The notes: generated from the letters alone by a model not told the origin. Counted from the stretch's first letter, positions 53,226-62,546 are shown. The stretch is 64,000 bases of DNA from Asterias amurensis (GCF_032118995.1 NC_092657.1:8371391-8435390); one strand, 5' to 3'. Translations and numbers: made by a program.

Positions 53226-53488
53226 GAAGGGAGGGCAGAAGAAGTGAGCAAGGCAGGGGAAGGGGGCAAGGCAGGGGAAGGGGCAATGCAGAAGAGCAAG
53301 GGGACAAGCTTAGGCACAGTAAGGGGACAAGGCAGCACAAGGTGAGAGGCATCATCAAGAGGGGGGAGAGGAAGGGCAGCCAGGGGCACTAGAGGCAGAA
53401 GGGTTGCGGCACTGCAACCTCTGCCACAAGCCCAGGCCGTCACTGTTCTTCGTGAACAGAGGCAGCAAAGATTAAGGGTAAACATCAA
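53226..53488 (+). CDS. Low-complexity exon(s) of the P2X7-tail-like gene
   Basis: After CAGAG the + strand reads EGRAEEVSKAGEGGKAGEGA then QKSKGTSLGTVRGQGSTR to a GTGAGA donor at 53343. Further on, open sequence (GRRVAALQPLPQAQAVTVLR) runs to GTAAAC at 53478. A Gly/Lys/Glu repeat, of uncertain exon borders. Confidence 0.3.
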
Positions 53489-54192
53489 TTTAAAATTAAT
53501 TCACTAGTAGTGGTACATAAGTTGGGCAACTTTTTATTGACATTTTAAATTCCTCGTCAATTATTTACTACACAGAGAGGCCTATGATAAAAAAAACATG
53601 TAAACAGAACAAATTCACTACTAGAATTCTGGGATTCACCCCCCCCCCCCACCCACCCAATCATAACTTTCGTTCTGGCTCTACCATGGTTGATAAATCC
53701 CTCGACAATCAAACTGTAGAGTTACATTAATTAATGTTCACACCTAAGAACAACAAAATCCAAGCTCTTGTTGGACTTGATTACAATCAATTCAATTGTC
53801 AAATCTGTCAAATAAATAATTAAATACCAATGTTAAACACATCAGCCATGACTGCTAGCAAGAAATGTGGGTACACAACTAGCGCAGATAATTGAAATGC
53901 ACAAGTTTGTTTTGAAGGTAAAACAAACCCACATGTACATTGTATATTTCTATTGAAACTTATGATTTTGTAGACTTGCAGACTTTGGACCCCTTTTACT
54001 TGCAAACCAACCACATCCAAGACTGTGTTTATTCAACATACTGGGACTCATGTACACAGGTGTACATAGATGGATGCTGTAGGTAGTGACAACCCTACAG
54101 CACGAACTGCATGTATACAGCTCATAAACCTGCACAGATTCAAAATAATTCAAATCAAAATAATTAAACATTGCCAATTTCTAATTACGCAG

Positions 54193-54470
54193 GAGGGCAT
54201 TGCAAATATATGTCAACCGAAGGAGTTCGGCAGTTGCTGCTGCAAGCTGCAGAGAGAAGCCTAGGTCTCATCTTCGACATTTTGCATGAGCAACCAGAGC
54301 AGCCAGCCCAACCTCGGCCTGCTCAAGTTCTAGAGTGGTGTACGTACTTGTACACATTGCCGACCAATGCCAACAGATGAGGAATGTATTTGTTGCAGAA
54401 ATACTTATGGGCATTGCCTTTCTTTACATCCAGTATGTACATTTAGCAACTTTCAATCAATACTGCACTT
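54193..54470 (+). pseudogene. P2X7-tail-like cysteine (zinc) domain
   Basis: Opens after TTACGCAG with YMSTEGVRQLLLQAAERSLG and a Gln/Pro stretch, then VLEWC; in a neighbouring frame CTHCRPMPTDEECICCRN follows. The pattern WC.C..C..MPT..E..CC matches the zinc-binding cytoplasmic domain of P2X7 receptors, which occurs without the channel in many invertebrate proteins, often in multicopy. About four extra bases near 54345 put the two halves out of frame. No channel segments are present, so it is not a receptor. Confidence 0.6.
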
Positions 54471-54471
54471 T

Positions 54472-55250
54472 AAAGGCAGTGGACACTATTGGTAATTACT
54501 CAAAATATTTATTATCATAAAACCTTACTTGGTAACGAGTAATGGGGAGAGGTTCATAGTATAAAACATTGTGAGATCTAAAATGATCCAGTGTAGACCC
54601 GACCATGTGAAGGCAACCTCATCTTCAAGTTGTGCAGCTTCTTCCTCATCCTCGTCGGCTATTCCGTGGACTTGTTCAGCATGTGCAACCACTTGAAGTC
54701 CTTCACAGCTTTTTCTAAAAAATACATGGAATAATGTCAGCTGTGTATAGAATAATGCCAGCTGTGTATGTACAACAAAAGTAATTGCATACCGGTACTT
54801 TAGTTTAAAAAACAAGACAAAAAACTGACCCTATTTTACATGACATCACTGGCTTCACCAATTCGTCATCTTGTAGGGTTATATCACCCTCAAATTCCTG
54901 GGGGTAAATAAACTGCCCATCAACCTTGTAGTTGACACTGATGCTAAATTTGAAAAAATTAAGATTACAAAAATGTCATGAAATGTACTCTAAAGTGACG
55001 TATTTTTCCAGAAAGTGGTAATTTTCCCCGAATTTGATTTGGAAACCTAAGAATTTGATTTAGAGGTCTCGAAATCAATCATCTGACGTCCGAATGCACT
55101 CAACTTTGTCTGACAAGGGTGTTTTTTCCTTCATTATTATTTTGCAATTTCGACGACAAATTGAGCTAAACTTTTCACAGGTTTGTTGTATGTTGAGAAA
55201 CACCAAATGAGAAGACTGGTATTTGACAATTACCAGTGTCAAGTGTCTTT
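54472..55250. mobile_element. MITE with foreign DNA inside
   Basis: Left end AAAGGCAGTGGACACTATTG then GTAATTACTCAAAATA; right end TTTGACAATTACCAGTGTCA then AGTGTCTTT, an inverted pair. The MITE sequence runs to ATTGTGAG (about 54571) and resumes at TAAAGTGACG (about 54991). The copy at 1-133 shows that these two points are normally a few bases apart. The 420 bp between them carry exon-like sequence on the - strand. The family is, from memory, frequent in sea star DNA. Confidence 0.7.
54572..54990 (-). other. Gene fragment captured in the MITE
   Basis: Two exon-like pieces on the - strand: about 54944-54838 (VNYKVDGQFIYPQEFEGDIT then LQDDELVKPVMS, donor GTAAAA, acceptor TTTAG/CATCAG) and about 54717-54590 (KSCEGLQVVAHAEQVHGI then ADEDEEEAAQLEDEVAF, acceptor TTTTTAG). 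They keep an intron between them, so the source was genomic DNA rather than mRNA. Product unknown. Confidence 0.5.
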
Positions 55251-55315
55251 GAAGGAGATTTGAAAAGATTAACTTTATTATTTGCAATGCGAAAACATAG
55301 AAGTAAAATTAACTT

Positions 55316-55770
55316 ACAATCCAGAGGAAATGGAGTCACTGTCATGATAGTCTCTAGTGATTTTGTCTCCACAGGTGTTGAACTTGAAACAGCCATTGGT
55401 AGGCCTCTAGATGTGGAAATAAATAAGATAGCTTTAATTAATATTGTCAGTGAGTGACTGAACACATTCGATACAGAGGCCAGTCTTATTGTCTAGATTT
55501 TGTTTTTCAAGGTTCCCTTAAATTATAACATTATAATAAATAAAAAAGGGAAATAAAAATAAAATCATGAATTCACAGGGGTTTCAGAGTGCTAGTGAGT
55601 ATTGACGGTGAAGATTTTCTTAATGAATCTTTTCTTTTTTTCTCGATATGATGTGGATGATGTGAAAGGTTTGTTGGATTCTAAAATACAAAATACTCAC
55701 GTCATAGGGCTGGAACTGGCGGTGCTGCTTCTTCTCCTCGATGGTGCATGTTGTTGGCTGACGACGTGTT
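55316..55770 (-). CDS. Two exons of an unknown gene
   Basis: An exon ending ATGAC just before GTGAGT (55694-55700 region) joins in phase to 55409-55316 (GLPMAVSSSTPVETKSLETI then MTVTPFPLD, donor GTAAGT, acceptor CCACATCTAG), giving MTGLPMAVSSSTPVE as a possible start. The upstream frame is open for about 35 codons and Ser-rich (QQHAPSRRRSSTASSSP). It may continue into the captured fragment at 54.6-54.9 kb, but the phase does not fit. No domain recognised. Confidence 0.4.
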
Positions 55771-55859
55771 TATCCAGTAAAAACGTGGCCAACCTACTAA
55801 GTACTAGCACACGACATTTTCATTTCTACTGATATTCGACGCCATCTCTGCATAACGGA

Positions 55860-56600
55860 AACTGGAAGCTTCATCGATGTGTTTAGCAGAGATAGCGGCT
55901 TTTTATGGTCTTTGTTATAATTATTTTGCTTTTGATCTTTTTTTTTTGTTTTTTGGTACGATCATCCATTGTTGCTGACAAATATTGGTTGATCGCATCG
56001 GTAGTCCCCCCCCCCCAGCGCGCCGAGTGTGGATGGAGTGTGCACCAAAAGTATTCAATGGGCCGTGCGTGTGTGTACTGGATGGGGTGCACGAGTTTAA
56101 GTTTGTCTAGTTCCCTGACCACATATTCCTTGACCTCTTTTAATGTAAACATAAGTCAGAGATTTGGGGTGTGGGAGCCAGACTACGTGTATGTACACAA
56201 CACAACCTCGTATGCAACGGTGGGTTAATTTGGCGCGCTCGAAAAAGTTTTTAAAGTGTTATAGCCGCGGCGAGATCGATCATCATTCAGAACGACGTTT
56301 ACTGCGAACCATAGAAACCGACCGATTGCGAATTATTTACGTGTGCCCAATTGAGTGAAAAAATAGCTTATATTTGTCGTGTGAGGGCAGTATCTACGAA
56401 ATTGATTCAAAAAAATGAATAAAACGCTACCGGAGCGATAAAGTCCGATCGTTAAATTACTTTTCTTTCTTTCTCATCAAATATGGAATTTCGGACGAAA
56501 ATATTTCAAGGGATGTTTTCTACTATCATCATCATTAAACCGTGTGTTATGTAAATCTGTGATCTTAGGAATTTTTAACGAGGTTTTTTCTTACCAATTC
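55860..56600. other. Right part of the Kolobok-like element, no gene recognised
   Basis: Poly-C at 56007, short open frames without domains, then AT-rich sequence up to the inverted terminal repeat at 56593-56612. Confidence 0.4.
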
Positions 56601-56616
56601 TGTATCCCCCCTTTAA

Positions 56617-56961
56617 TGCAACAGCTTTGGTTGTTTATTGGTTAATAACGGAATTACTGGCAAGAATAAACCTTGAGCACGGGAGGAGTATGAAATAATA
56701 AACACTTACGGGAACTGTACGCCCGTAGGGATCTCAGAAGGCAGATGCGTCGGCACGCTAGAACAATGGTGCTAACACCACGCGAACAAGACAAGCAAGA
56801 CCACGTTGCCGTCACCGACTCGTGCTTATATACCCCGTGCGGCCCTGACAGTGGACATTCTACACGCCCGCGTCTTCAACAGTGGAAGACGTCCGGTTAC
56901 CACTCAAGTATCTAATATGGGATATAATTTACGGAAAGAGGGCGCCCTATATTTCGCTACA
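56617..56961 (-). repeat. 5' LTR of the fossil, outer piece
   Basis: Resumes after the duplicated TTAA with TGCAACAGC and continues to the LTR end CGCTACA, matching 44284-44627 of the 3' LTR. Confidence 0.88.
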
Positions 56962-57233
56962 ATAGTTAGACATTTTGTCCTCTCATAGTCAATGGTGCCT
57001 TGTTATGTTTGAAAAGAAAGATCACAATGACATTCACATTGATTCGCGGTTGTCATTGTACACGCCCAAGTACAATCCAATTTGATTTCAAAGTTGAATT
57101 CTAACTTTTATAAAATGGCTTACAAATGCTGATCTGCATATGAAACTGCGTGCTTTCATATTAACTGCAATGCTTTGATGGTTAAAATTTGAACATGCTG
57201 TAAATAAGAAGTACATATAAGAAGTCAACTCAC
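56962..57233. other. Remaining intron sequence of the transposase gene
   Basis: Between the outer end of the LTR fossil and exon 4. No repeat or exon recognised. Together with 43891-43968 it is what the original fourth intron looked like before the LTR element landed, about 350 bp. Confidence 0.5.
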
Positions 57234-57442
57234 CTACAACAGTTGTTGTCTGCATAAATGATCTTGGGAGAAGGTGCATTGGCACGCTTAAATCGGCTGA
57301 CTAACCCACGGGCCATGCGCTCATAGCAACCTTTTGATTCGTCTGCCACCACCACTGTAGTCAGGAACTGGCCCCATTCATTCAGGACGCTGGTCACATA
57401 CTGCATGGTGCCTCTCCCAGCCCCGTATATTTTCTTCAGGAT
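57234..57442 (-). CDS. Transposase exon 4: DDE core
   Basis: Acceptor AAATTTCCAG and donor GTGAGT. Encodes ILKKIYGAGRGTMQYVTSVL then WGQFLTTVVVADESKGCYER and KIIYADNNCC. The Asp of YADNNCC is the candidate second catalytic residue; the paired Cys after it is a family mark. The next exon is 13.3 kb away, across the LTR fossil. Confidence 0.65.
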
Positions 57443-57785
57443 CTGGAAATTTACATGTAAATCAAAACATTTAAAAAAAATACACTCACTCTTAATTTAG
57501 TGTAAGTGTAGAGTGCCCTGCTGTATGAAAAAACAAAGACAAGTTCATGTCAACAAATGCTCATCAGATGTAGACCATTCCTAGACTTGGCAACATATAA
57601 CTTTGGCTCCCACAAAGTAACTCCACTTTTACTCTAAAAGTGACTCTGAAGTTCTGTACTTTAAGGCATGGGGGTTAATATTATGACTCCCTTGCCTGTA
57701 TCTCCAGTCTTTGATTGAAGTTATTATTCAGCTTTTTTTTAGCAGCGTCACAAAACCTAGCCACATCTTGTTAGTATATATATAC
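57443..57785. other. Intron 3 of the transposase gene
   Basis: 343 bp, AT-rich, bounded by GTATAT (donor, right side) and AAATTTCCAG (acceptor, left side) on the - strand. Nothing else seen. Confidence 0.5.
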
Positions 57786-58835
57786 CTGTCTGGTTCCATC
57801 GATGCATAGAATCTCTCCAGTCATGCTGAGGATTGACGCTCTGTACACGTGCATCTTCTCCATCTCTAACATCAGGTGCGCTCGACGAATGACACGAGGT
57901 GAAGGTAGAGGGCTTGGTCTGATAGGAGGAGTGTAGGTGATGCCAGTGTAGGGAAGTATTCCTCGCTGTGAAGAAGAACTGCTTGCAGTGTGAGCTTGGT
58001 ACAGGAGTGTCTGATACAGGTCACGTCTCTCAGCGTACCACTCATCATGACCATTTTGTGTCATCCGTTGAACCTTCGTCATTGAGACTGCATTCAGCCT
58101 GTCCTGAAGAAGAGTAACAACACTCTTGTCAATGGCACGCTTCCCACAGACAACAGCTGGAAACAAGCTTTCGATAGCCGGAGCTAACTTCATGAGAATG
58201 TTAGGGCTGTATGCATGCCATACATACTGAAGTGGCTGCTCGTCATTACTAGCATCTTGCCGGCGAGCCAGCATACATTCGTTGCATTTCAAGCGTTCAG
58301 TCAGTAACGTGTAGTTGTATCTCATACCACACACCTGCCTAGCAACATTTCCATAGCCACTCTTAGTCAAAAATGTATTAGGCGGTGCAGGGCATCTGGC
58401 ATTGGGGCACTTTTTTTTGACATCCAAAACACCAACAGGCCTCCAAAACAAGACAGGCGTGGTGAAGAAGGACAGCATTGTAGGCAGCGATCCCCGTTTT
58501 GTGGTTGTTAGTGGTGGAGGGTTGAATTCCATCCTCTTCTTGAAGAGCTGTCTGGTCATGGTAGTTCCCTTGGCAGTTGTGTATCGTCTTGCAGCTTCAA
58601 AGATTCCATAAGGGCCATCGGACTTGAGCCAACAGACATTTGGTGCGTACATGCCTTGGTCCCATAGTAACTGCCATCCTTCTAGCACTGCGGAGTCATC
58701 CAATCGTGACTGTGATGATGGCGTTGGCCGGTCGTCCTGTTCTGTTGATGAAGATGCATCTTCTGAAGGAAGTAGTTTACCGACGGTAATTATCTGGGTA
58801 ACCACAGGAACCTCGGACTCAAGGAAGTGTACTCT
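57786..58835 (-). CDS. Transposase exon 3: Cys-rich DUF6729-like domain
   Basis: 350 open codons after the TTTTCAG acceptor. A Ser-rich lead (SSSTEQDDRPTPSSQS) is followed by GWQLLWDQGMYAPNVCWL, then a zinc-ribbon-like part (CPNARCPAPP ... CGMRYNYTLLTERLKCNEC), LKLAPAIESLFPAVVCGKRA-like sequence and a final ILCIDGTRQ whose Asp is a candidate first catalytic acid. Donor GTATAT. No stop or shift within this exon. Confidence 0.7.
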
Positions 58836-59186
58836 CTGAAAAGTAATCAAGAGCACCAACACACTGATAAAAATACCAAGTCACAATAATTATAAAAAAA
58901 AACCAAACCCACCTTTTTGCTCCAGTTGCAATGTCAGTCAGGTATCATACATGAAACAACTTGCACCGTTGTGTTGACTACCAAACAATGGTTTCTTCTT
59001 TGTCAATTGCTAAGATAATCTAAATCTTCATCTAACATGTTAGAATACTCCGTCCGATGTCAGAAAAACACCCTTTCTTCAGTATATAGGTTTGAATCCA
59101 TGGTCATATCTTTCACTGCATTGACTTGAATAATATCAAGATTAATTAATCAAGAACTCTTTTCTTATCTGATGATATAAAATTAC
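58836..59186. other. Intron 2 of the transposase gene
   Basis: 351 bp, AT-rich, bounded by GTAATT and TTTTCAG on the - strand. No embedded element recognised. Confidence 0.5.
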
Positions 59187-59286
59187 CTGCAGCGGCCAAA
59201 GGTTCTTCATCTTTAAAATAATCAGGATCAGGGTTGGTGTTGGTGATACTTCTTAGACGTGCTCGCTCTTCTCTCTGTTCCCTTTC
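59187..59286 (-). CDS. Transposase exon 2: charged linker
   Basis: Acceptor CAATTGTAG and donor GTAATT. Encodes EREQREERARLRSITNTN then PDPDYFKDEEPLAA, a charged helical linker between the zinc-finger exon and the Cys-rich exon. Confidence 0.55.
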
Positions 59287-59471
59287 CTACAATTGAAAAC
59301 ATGAGGGGAAAATATAACAAATCAAAATTTAAAACTACTCACTCAGTCAACTCAGAAACTGTGAAAATTAGTGAGCAGAGCAAGGTCATATGGCAAGGAT
59401 TTGCACCTGATTTCGTTTCAACAGGATATGGCCTTACCTTCTGACGTTGGTCAAAGTCAAGGTCAAGGTAC

Positions 59472-59981
59472 CAAATCATTGGCGTACTCCAATAGGCACT
59501 CCTTCTGCCACTTAAGACGAGGTGTTGTCTCTCCGTGCTGCTTGTACGCTTCTAACAGCCACACCGACCAACCAATGTCGTTTTCCATGACCCACTTGAA
59601 GGTGCAACCTGTGTATTTCCCGAAAGTCAATACAATGTTTGATCTCCATAGATCATCGCCTGTGACCTTGGCAGCTTTTTCTGCGGTCTTAGTATCCCAC
59701 CAGATTTTGTCTACATTCATCTTCTGCTTTATAGCAAACTCTGTAGCTTCTGAAGAACATTTCAGTCGGGCTTGTCCAGTTTTGTACATTGGTATTTTGG
59801 GATACAGATTTTGTCGCATATGCCTTTCCAATGATTGGGTATGTGCCAATGTTTTTTGGCAAATCGAACAAGCCGGCAATGACTCTATGAAGGTTGCATC
59901 ATGCGTTTTCATGTGACGAGCCAAGTTGGAGTTGTTGCTGAATACTTTACTACACTTGGGACAGGCCTGAGACTGTTCCAT
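59472..59981 (-). CDS. Transposase exon 1: C2H2 zinc fingers
   Basis: Starts MEQSQACPKCSKVFSNNSNL. The first finger is C-x2-C-x12-H-x3-H and a second (CSICQKTLAHTQSLERH) follows; both probably bind DNA. Then comes FGKYTGCTFKWVMENDIGWS with WLLEAYKQHG, a signature I associate with this family. ATG chosen because the finger begins six residues later and no upstream frame is open. Donor GTACCT. Confidence 0.7.
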
Positions 59982-60264
59982 GATGACCTGTAATTAACCA
60001 AATCAAACACTATTCTGGATCATGATCAAGGTCATAATCAACTCTATGTTTATCTCACATGTATCTGTACATAATTTCTGTGAAATCTGAGTGTTCCAAA
60101 ATGAGGCTGTGAATTGCAAAACCCTGTCCCTGTAAAATCTAGGCATCTTCTTGGGTGTATATTCCAGCCTTTGTGATGCGATACCGTTACCGTACCAGTA
60201 CCAAATGTTTCTTACTGATTTGTACTTACACATGTACGGTGCCAATCTTCTGCAGATCCTGAAA

Positions 60265-60375
60265 CCCCTAATCTTACCGGGTACATGATGCACGCAAATT
60301 TTTAATAAACCAGCTAGCGATGGATTCGAACCGTCAAATCTCAGACAAAGCCGAGATTCCACCAAAGTCTAGGTT
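60265..60375 (-). mobile_element. tRNA-derived SINE fragment
   Basis: On the - strand GACTTTGGTGGAATCTCGG, then TGTCTGAGATTTGACGGTTC and GAATCC form the 3' half of a tRNA-like head. The pol III box B GGTTCGAATCC is at 60322-60332 (reverse complement). The acceptor stem and box A are not complete, so it is not a working tRNA gene. The SINE body may run left to about 60100. Confidence 0.5.
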
Positions 60376-61073
60376 TGTTGGTTTATTATACATTTGCATA
60401 TCAAAATGTACACGTCACATGAAGTCATGCAGTGATGATGAGAAATGAGAGCATGTGATGAAGATGATGACTGACAGACCATAATGGCTGAGGGATTACT
60501 GGATATACCTCTCAACCTCAGTCTGACACTAGTAAGCTTATACATGTTACATCTACTATATTAATAGATTGCTCCTGCATGTTCGATGGTCCATGATTAG
60601 TATGATATTCTGAAATTATGTAAAACACAATCCAAATTTAATGATTAATTCACTATCAATTTCTATATTAAATTCATGAGACTCACGAGAAAAGTATTAA
60701 AACATTTGCATAAAATAATAAAAAGTTAGCATATCTTTACATACACAAACCTTCAAGGTTGACATGCTTGCAACAACGGTATAAATGCAACAGCGGTATA
60801 AATGCAACTGTACACAGCGTTGACGCCGTATCGTAATGAACGTATACTATCAATCATCATGATCATCTCATAAAAATAGCGACACTCACAGCCCAACGAG
60901 CAGCTATCTTTGATGCTTTTTTTGTCTTTCTTCTTCCTTGTAAAGTGCAGCCTTCAAATGGTTGAAGATGTATGCACTGCGTGTGAGCGCATGTGTTGAC
61001 TTGGGCAACAGGAATTTGTGTCAGGTGCAGATAGAATTATGTACAGGTGCGAGTAAAAAGCTGGAGATGAGGT
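60376..61073. other. No gene recognised
   Basis: AT-rich 5' flank of the transposase gene and the short 3' flank of the LINE. A near-duplicate pair GCAACAGCGGTATAAATGCA / GCAACAACGGTATAAATGCA lies at 60772-60805. Nothing else stands out. Confidence 0.4.
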
Positions 61074-61997
61074 TTACTTCAGTCGGGGGTCCCTTAACGC
61101 CAGTTTGAAAGCGTCAAGGGTCGGGTACGCCGCAGGATCAACTGGGAGGTTGTTCCAGTCCCGGATGGTGCATGGGAAGAAGGAGCTGGCGTAGGCTGAA
61201 GAGCTGGTATGTGGGATTGTGAAACGAGAGCCATGGCCTCTTGTTGATGTGGTTGAGTGTGTGAGAAGGGTGTTCCAAGGGATGTCGACCAAGTTGAAAC
61301 TTATTTTGTACATCATTTGAAGGTGGCTTTGGTAGCGACGTTCCTGAAGAGAGGGCCATTCTAGGTGATCTAGCATGGAGGTAACACTGCTCGTTCTTCT
61401 ATAATCTCCCATGACGAATCGAGCTGAGCTTCGTTGGACTTGCTCTAGCTTCTTGATGTTACATTGCGTGTGGGGATCCCATGAAGTTGCTGCGTATTCG
61501 ACTGCTGGTTGAATAAAGGTGGTGTAGACAGCTTCTTTGATTTTCTGGCTGCTGTGGCTCAGATTGCGGGAGAAGAAAGCCTTGGTGCTAGTGGCTCTTT
61601 TTAAGATGTTGTCAACATGGGTGTTGAAGCTTAGCTTTGGATCAAGGTGGACTCCCAGGTATTTAGCGGAGTTGACAGCCTCCAAGGTATGCCCATGGAT
61701 GGTGTAAGAGGCAGGGACAATGATCCGCTTGATGGTGACTCTGACTACTTGGCACTTTGTTGAATTGTAGCGCATCAGCCACTTCCTTTCCCAGTCTTGG
61801 AGGGCGTCGATATCTTTCTGGAGGCTGATGGTATCGCCAATTGAAGAGATGGGTCTGTAAACAACAGTATCTTCTGCAAACAGCCTACAAGTAGTTGTTG
61901 AGCTTGAGAGGCAGTCAGGCAGGTCATTGATGTACACTAAGAAGAGTAGAGGGCCGAGTACACTGCCTTGAGGAACTTTAAAACAGTAGTACGACAT
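61074..61997 (-). mobile_element. 5'-truncated LINE, reverse transcriptase C-terminal half
   Basis: An open frame of 307 codons begins in the reverse transcriptase core: VPQGSVLGPLLFLVYINDLP, LFAEDTVVYR, then KYLGVHLDPKLSF, the thumb-region motif FIQPAVEYAATSWDPHT and an end RDWNNLPVDPAAYPTLDAFK. This is the usual 3' end of CR1/Jockey-group non-LTR elements. The catalytic FADD reads FAED here, so the enzyme would probably be inactive. The 5' half of the element is missing and the sequence changes at about 61985. No long poly(A) tail; a 3' microsatellite-type end would fit CR1. Confidence 0.85.
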
Positions 61998-62307
61998 AAA
62001 TAAAAATCAGTACAAAGTGGCGATGGCTATACAATACCTAAAATACACTTACTCAGCTTGAATGTCCTCAAAAAACGACAGATTTTCTTCGTGTTGTTCT
62101 TGTCACAGCATAGCGAACTCACGCGACAATGGAGGCTGCCATCTTAGTTGCGAATTGACCCGATTGAAGAAAGGTCAACTGGCTCAACATTTGGTCGCTG
62201 ATTAGTCCGTTGAGCAGAGGCCTTGCTCAACATCGCTCAAAAATTGGTCTGTTGAGGAAAGGCTGTGCTCAACGTGGCTCAATGATTGGCTCATTGGTTA
62301 TAGAATA
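61998..62307. other. Flank with GCTCAAC repeats
   Basis: Between the LINE and the right-hand 5S copies. 62180-62290 has three diverged copies of TTGAGCAGAGGC.TTGCTCAAC-like sequence with AATTGG or GATTGG. On the - strand near 62140 AAGATGGCAGCC resembles a YY1-type initiator. No gene recognised. Confidence 0.35.
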
Positions 62308-62353
62308 AGTACTTGCATGGGAGAGCGCCTGGGAATACTGGGTGCCGTAGACT
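62308..62353 (+). pseudogene. 5S rRNA fragment, right cluster
   Basis: Keeps only positions from about 74 to the 3' end (AGTACTTGCATGGGAG onward, with GAGCGCC in box C). This is the right border of the 23-kb block that interrupts the cluster. Confidence 0.88.
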
Positions 62354-62428
62354 TTCCTTCTTTTTTTCTTCAGAGAAACAACTTTTTGTAAATCTGGACT
62401 TGACACTTAAGCCACAAGTGTAGTTAGT

Positions 62429-62546
62429 GTCTACAGCCATACTACGCTGAAACACCGGTTCTCGTCTGATCATTGAAGATAAGCAGCGTCAGGGCGAGTC
62501 AGTACTTGGATGGGAGACCTCCTGGGAATACTGGGTGCCGTAGACT
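62429..62546 (+). rRNA. 5S rRNA, right cluster unit 1
   Basis: 118 nt, one A missing in CTGAAACACC; box A altered (GAAGATAAGCAG) and AGGGCGAGTC. Function doubtful; T-run downstream is intact. Confidence 0.8.

Larger units (their letters stand above)
50807..56612. mobile_element. Kolobok-like DNA transposon, 5.8 kb, inserted at TTAA in the LTR
   Basis: The left end AGGAACGTTACAGAATTGGT and the inverted right end AGGGGGGATACAGAATTGGT share AGG...G.TACAGAATTGGT. TTAA stands on both sides (50803-50806 and 56613-56616), while the intact LTR has a single TTAA at that point. TTAA duplications with 5'-RGG ends are the hallmark of the Kolobok superfamily (piggyBac also uses TTAA but has CCC-type ends). 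A + strand gene with a P2X7-tail-like cysteine domain and - strand exons lie inside. I do not recognise a Kolobok transposase core. Confidence 0.75.
43969..56961 (-). mobile_element. Ty3/Gypsy-type LTR retrotransposon fossil, split by a DNA transposon
   Basis: LTRs begin TGTAGCGAAAC and end GCCGCCACA in - orientation. The intact 3' LTR is 43969-44627; the 5' LTR is in two pieces (50513-50806 and 56617-56961) with a 5.8-kb element between. Internal parts in order: gag-like, protease, reverse transcriptase, RNase H, integrase with its C-terminal barrel, and an extra 3' frame with zinc fingers. The element is broken, with roughly half a dozen interruptions. The two LTRs differ by about 4 percent by eye, so it is not recent. 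A possible short target duplication (ATAT/ATAG) flanks it. It lies in an intron of the transposase gene on the same strand. Confidence 0.88.
40038..59981 (-). pseudogene. Zinc-finger DDE-type transposase gene (DUF6729-linked family), 20 kb
   Basis: Nine - strand exons in consistent order: 59981-59472, 59286-59187, 58835-57786, 57442-57234, 43890-43557, 43167-43024, 42639-42475, 42138-41850 and 41496-40038. They give N-terminal C2H2 fingers, a conserved GKYTGCTFKWVMENDIGW segment, a Cys-rich DUF6729-like domain, a DDE-like core (ILCIDGTRQ, IIYADNNCC, VVRLDI.HWLHR), the RRGSNSLEGLHSHMHNAIP motif and an acidic then basic tail. Proteins of this plan are abundant in fish and invertebrates and behave like transposons (from memory). 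This copy is dead: an in-frame stop and frame change near 43810, a frame change near 40460 and a stop at 40260-40262. The 13.3-kb fourth intron holds the LTR fossil and its invaders. Terminal inverted repeats were not found. Confidence 0.7.

Noticed and set aside
54193-54470. P2X purinoceptor gene
   Set aside because: No transmembrane or ectodomain sequence is present; only the cytoplasmic cysteine pattern is seen.
50807-56612. piggyBac element
   Set aside because: TTAA duplication fits, but piggyBac ends typically start CCC, and no DDD transposase of that type is visible; the AGG ends favour Kolobok.
60265-60375. Functional tRNA gene
   Set aside because: Only the 3' half of a tRNA fold is present. 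Box A and a matching acceptor stem are missing, so a SINE remnant is more likely.
38936-62353. One giant transposon filling the whole 23-kb block
   Set aside because: The sequences at 39038 and 62307 do not form inverted repeats and show no common terminal motif, so I could not support a single element with these ends.
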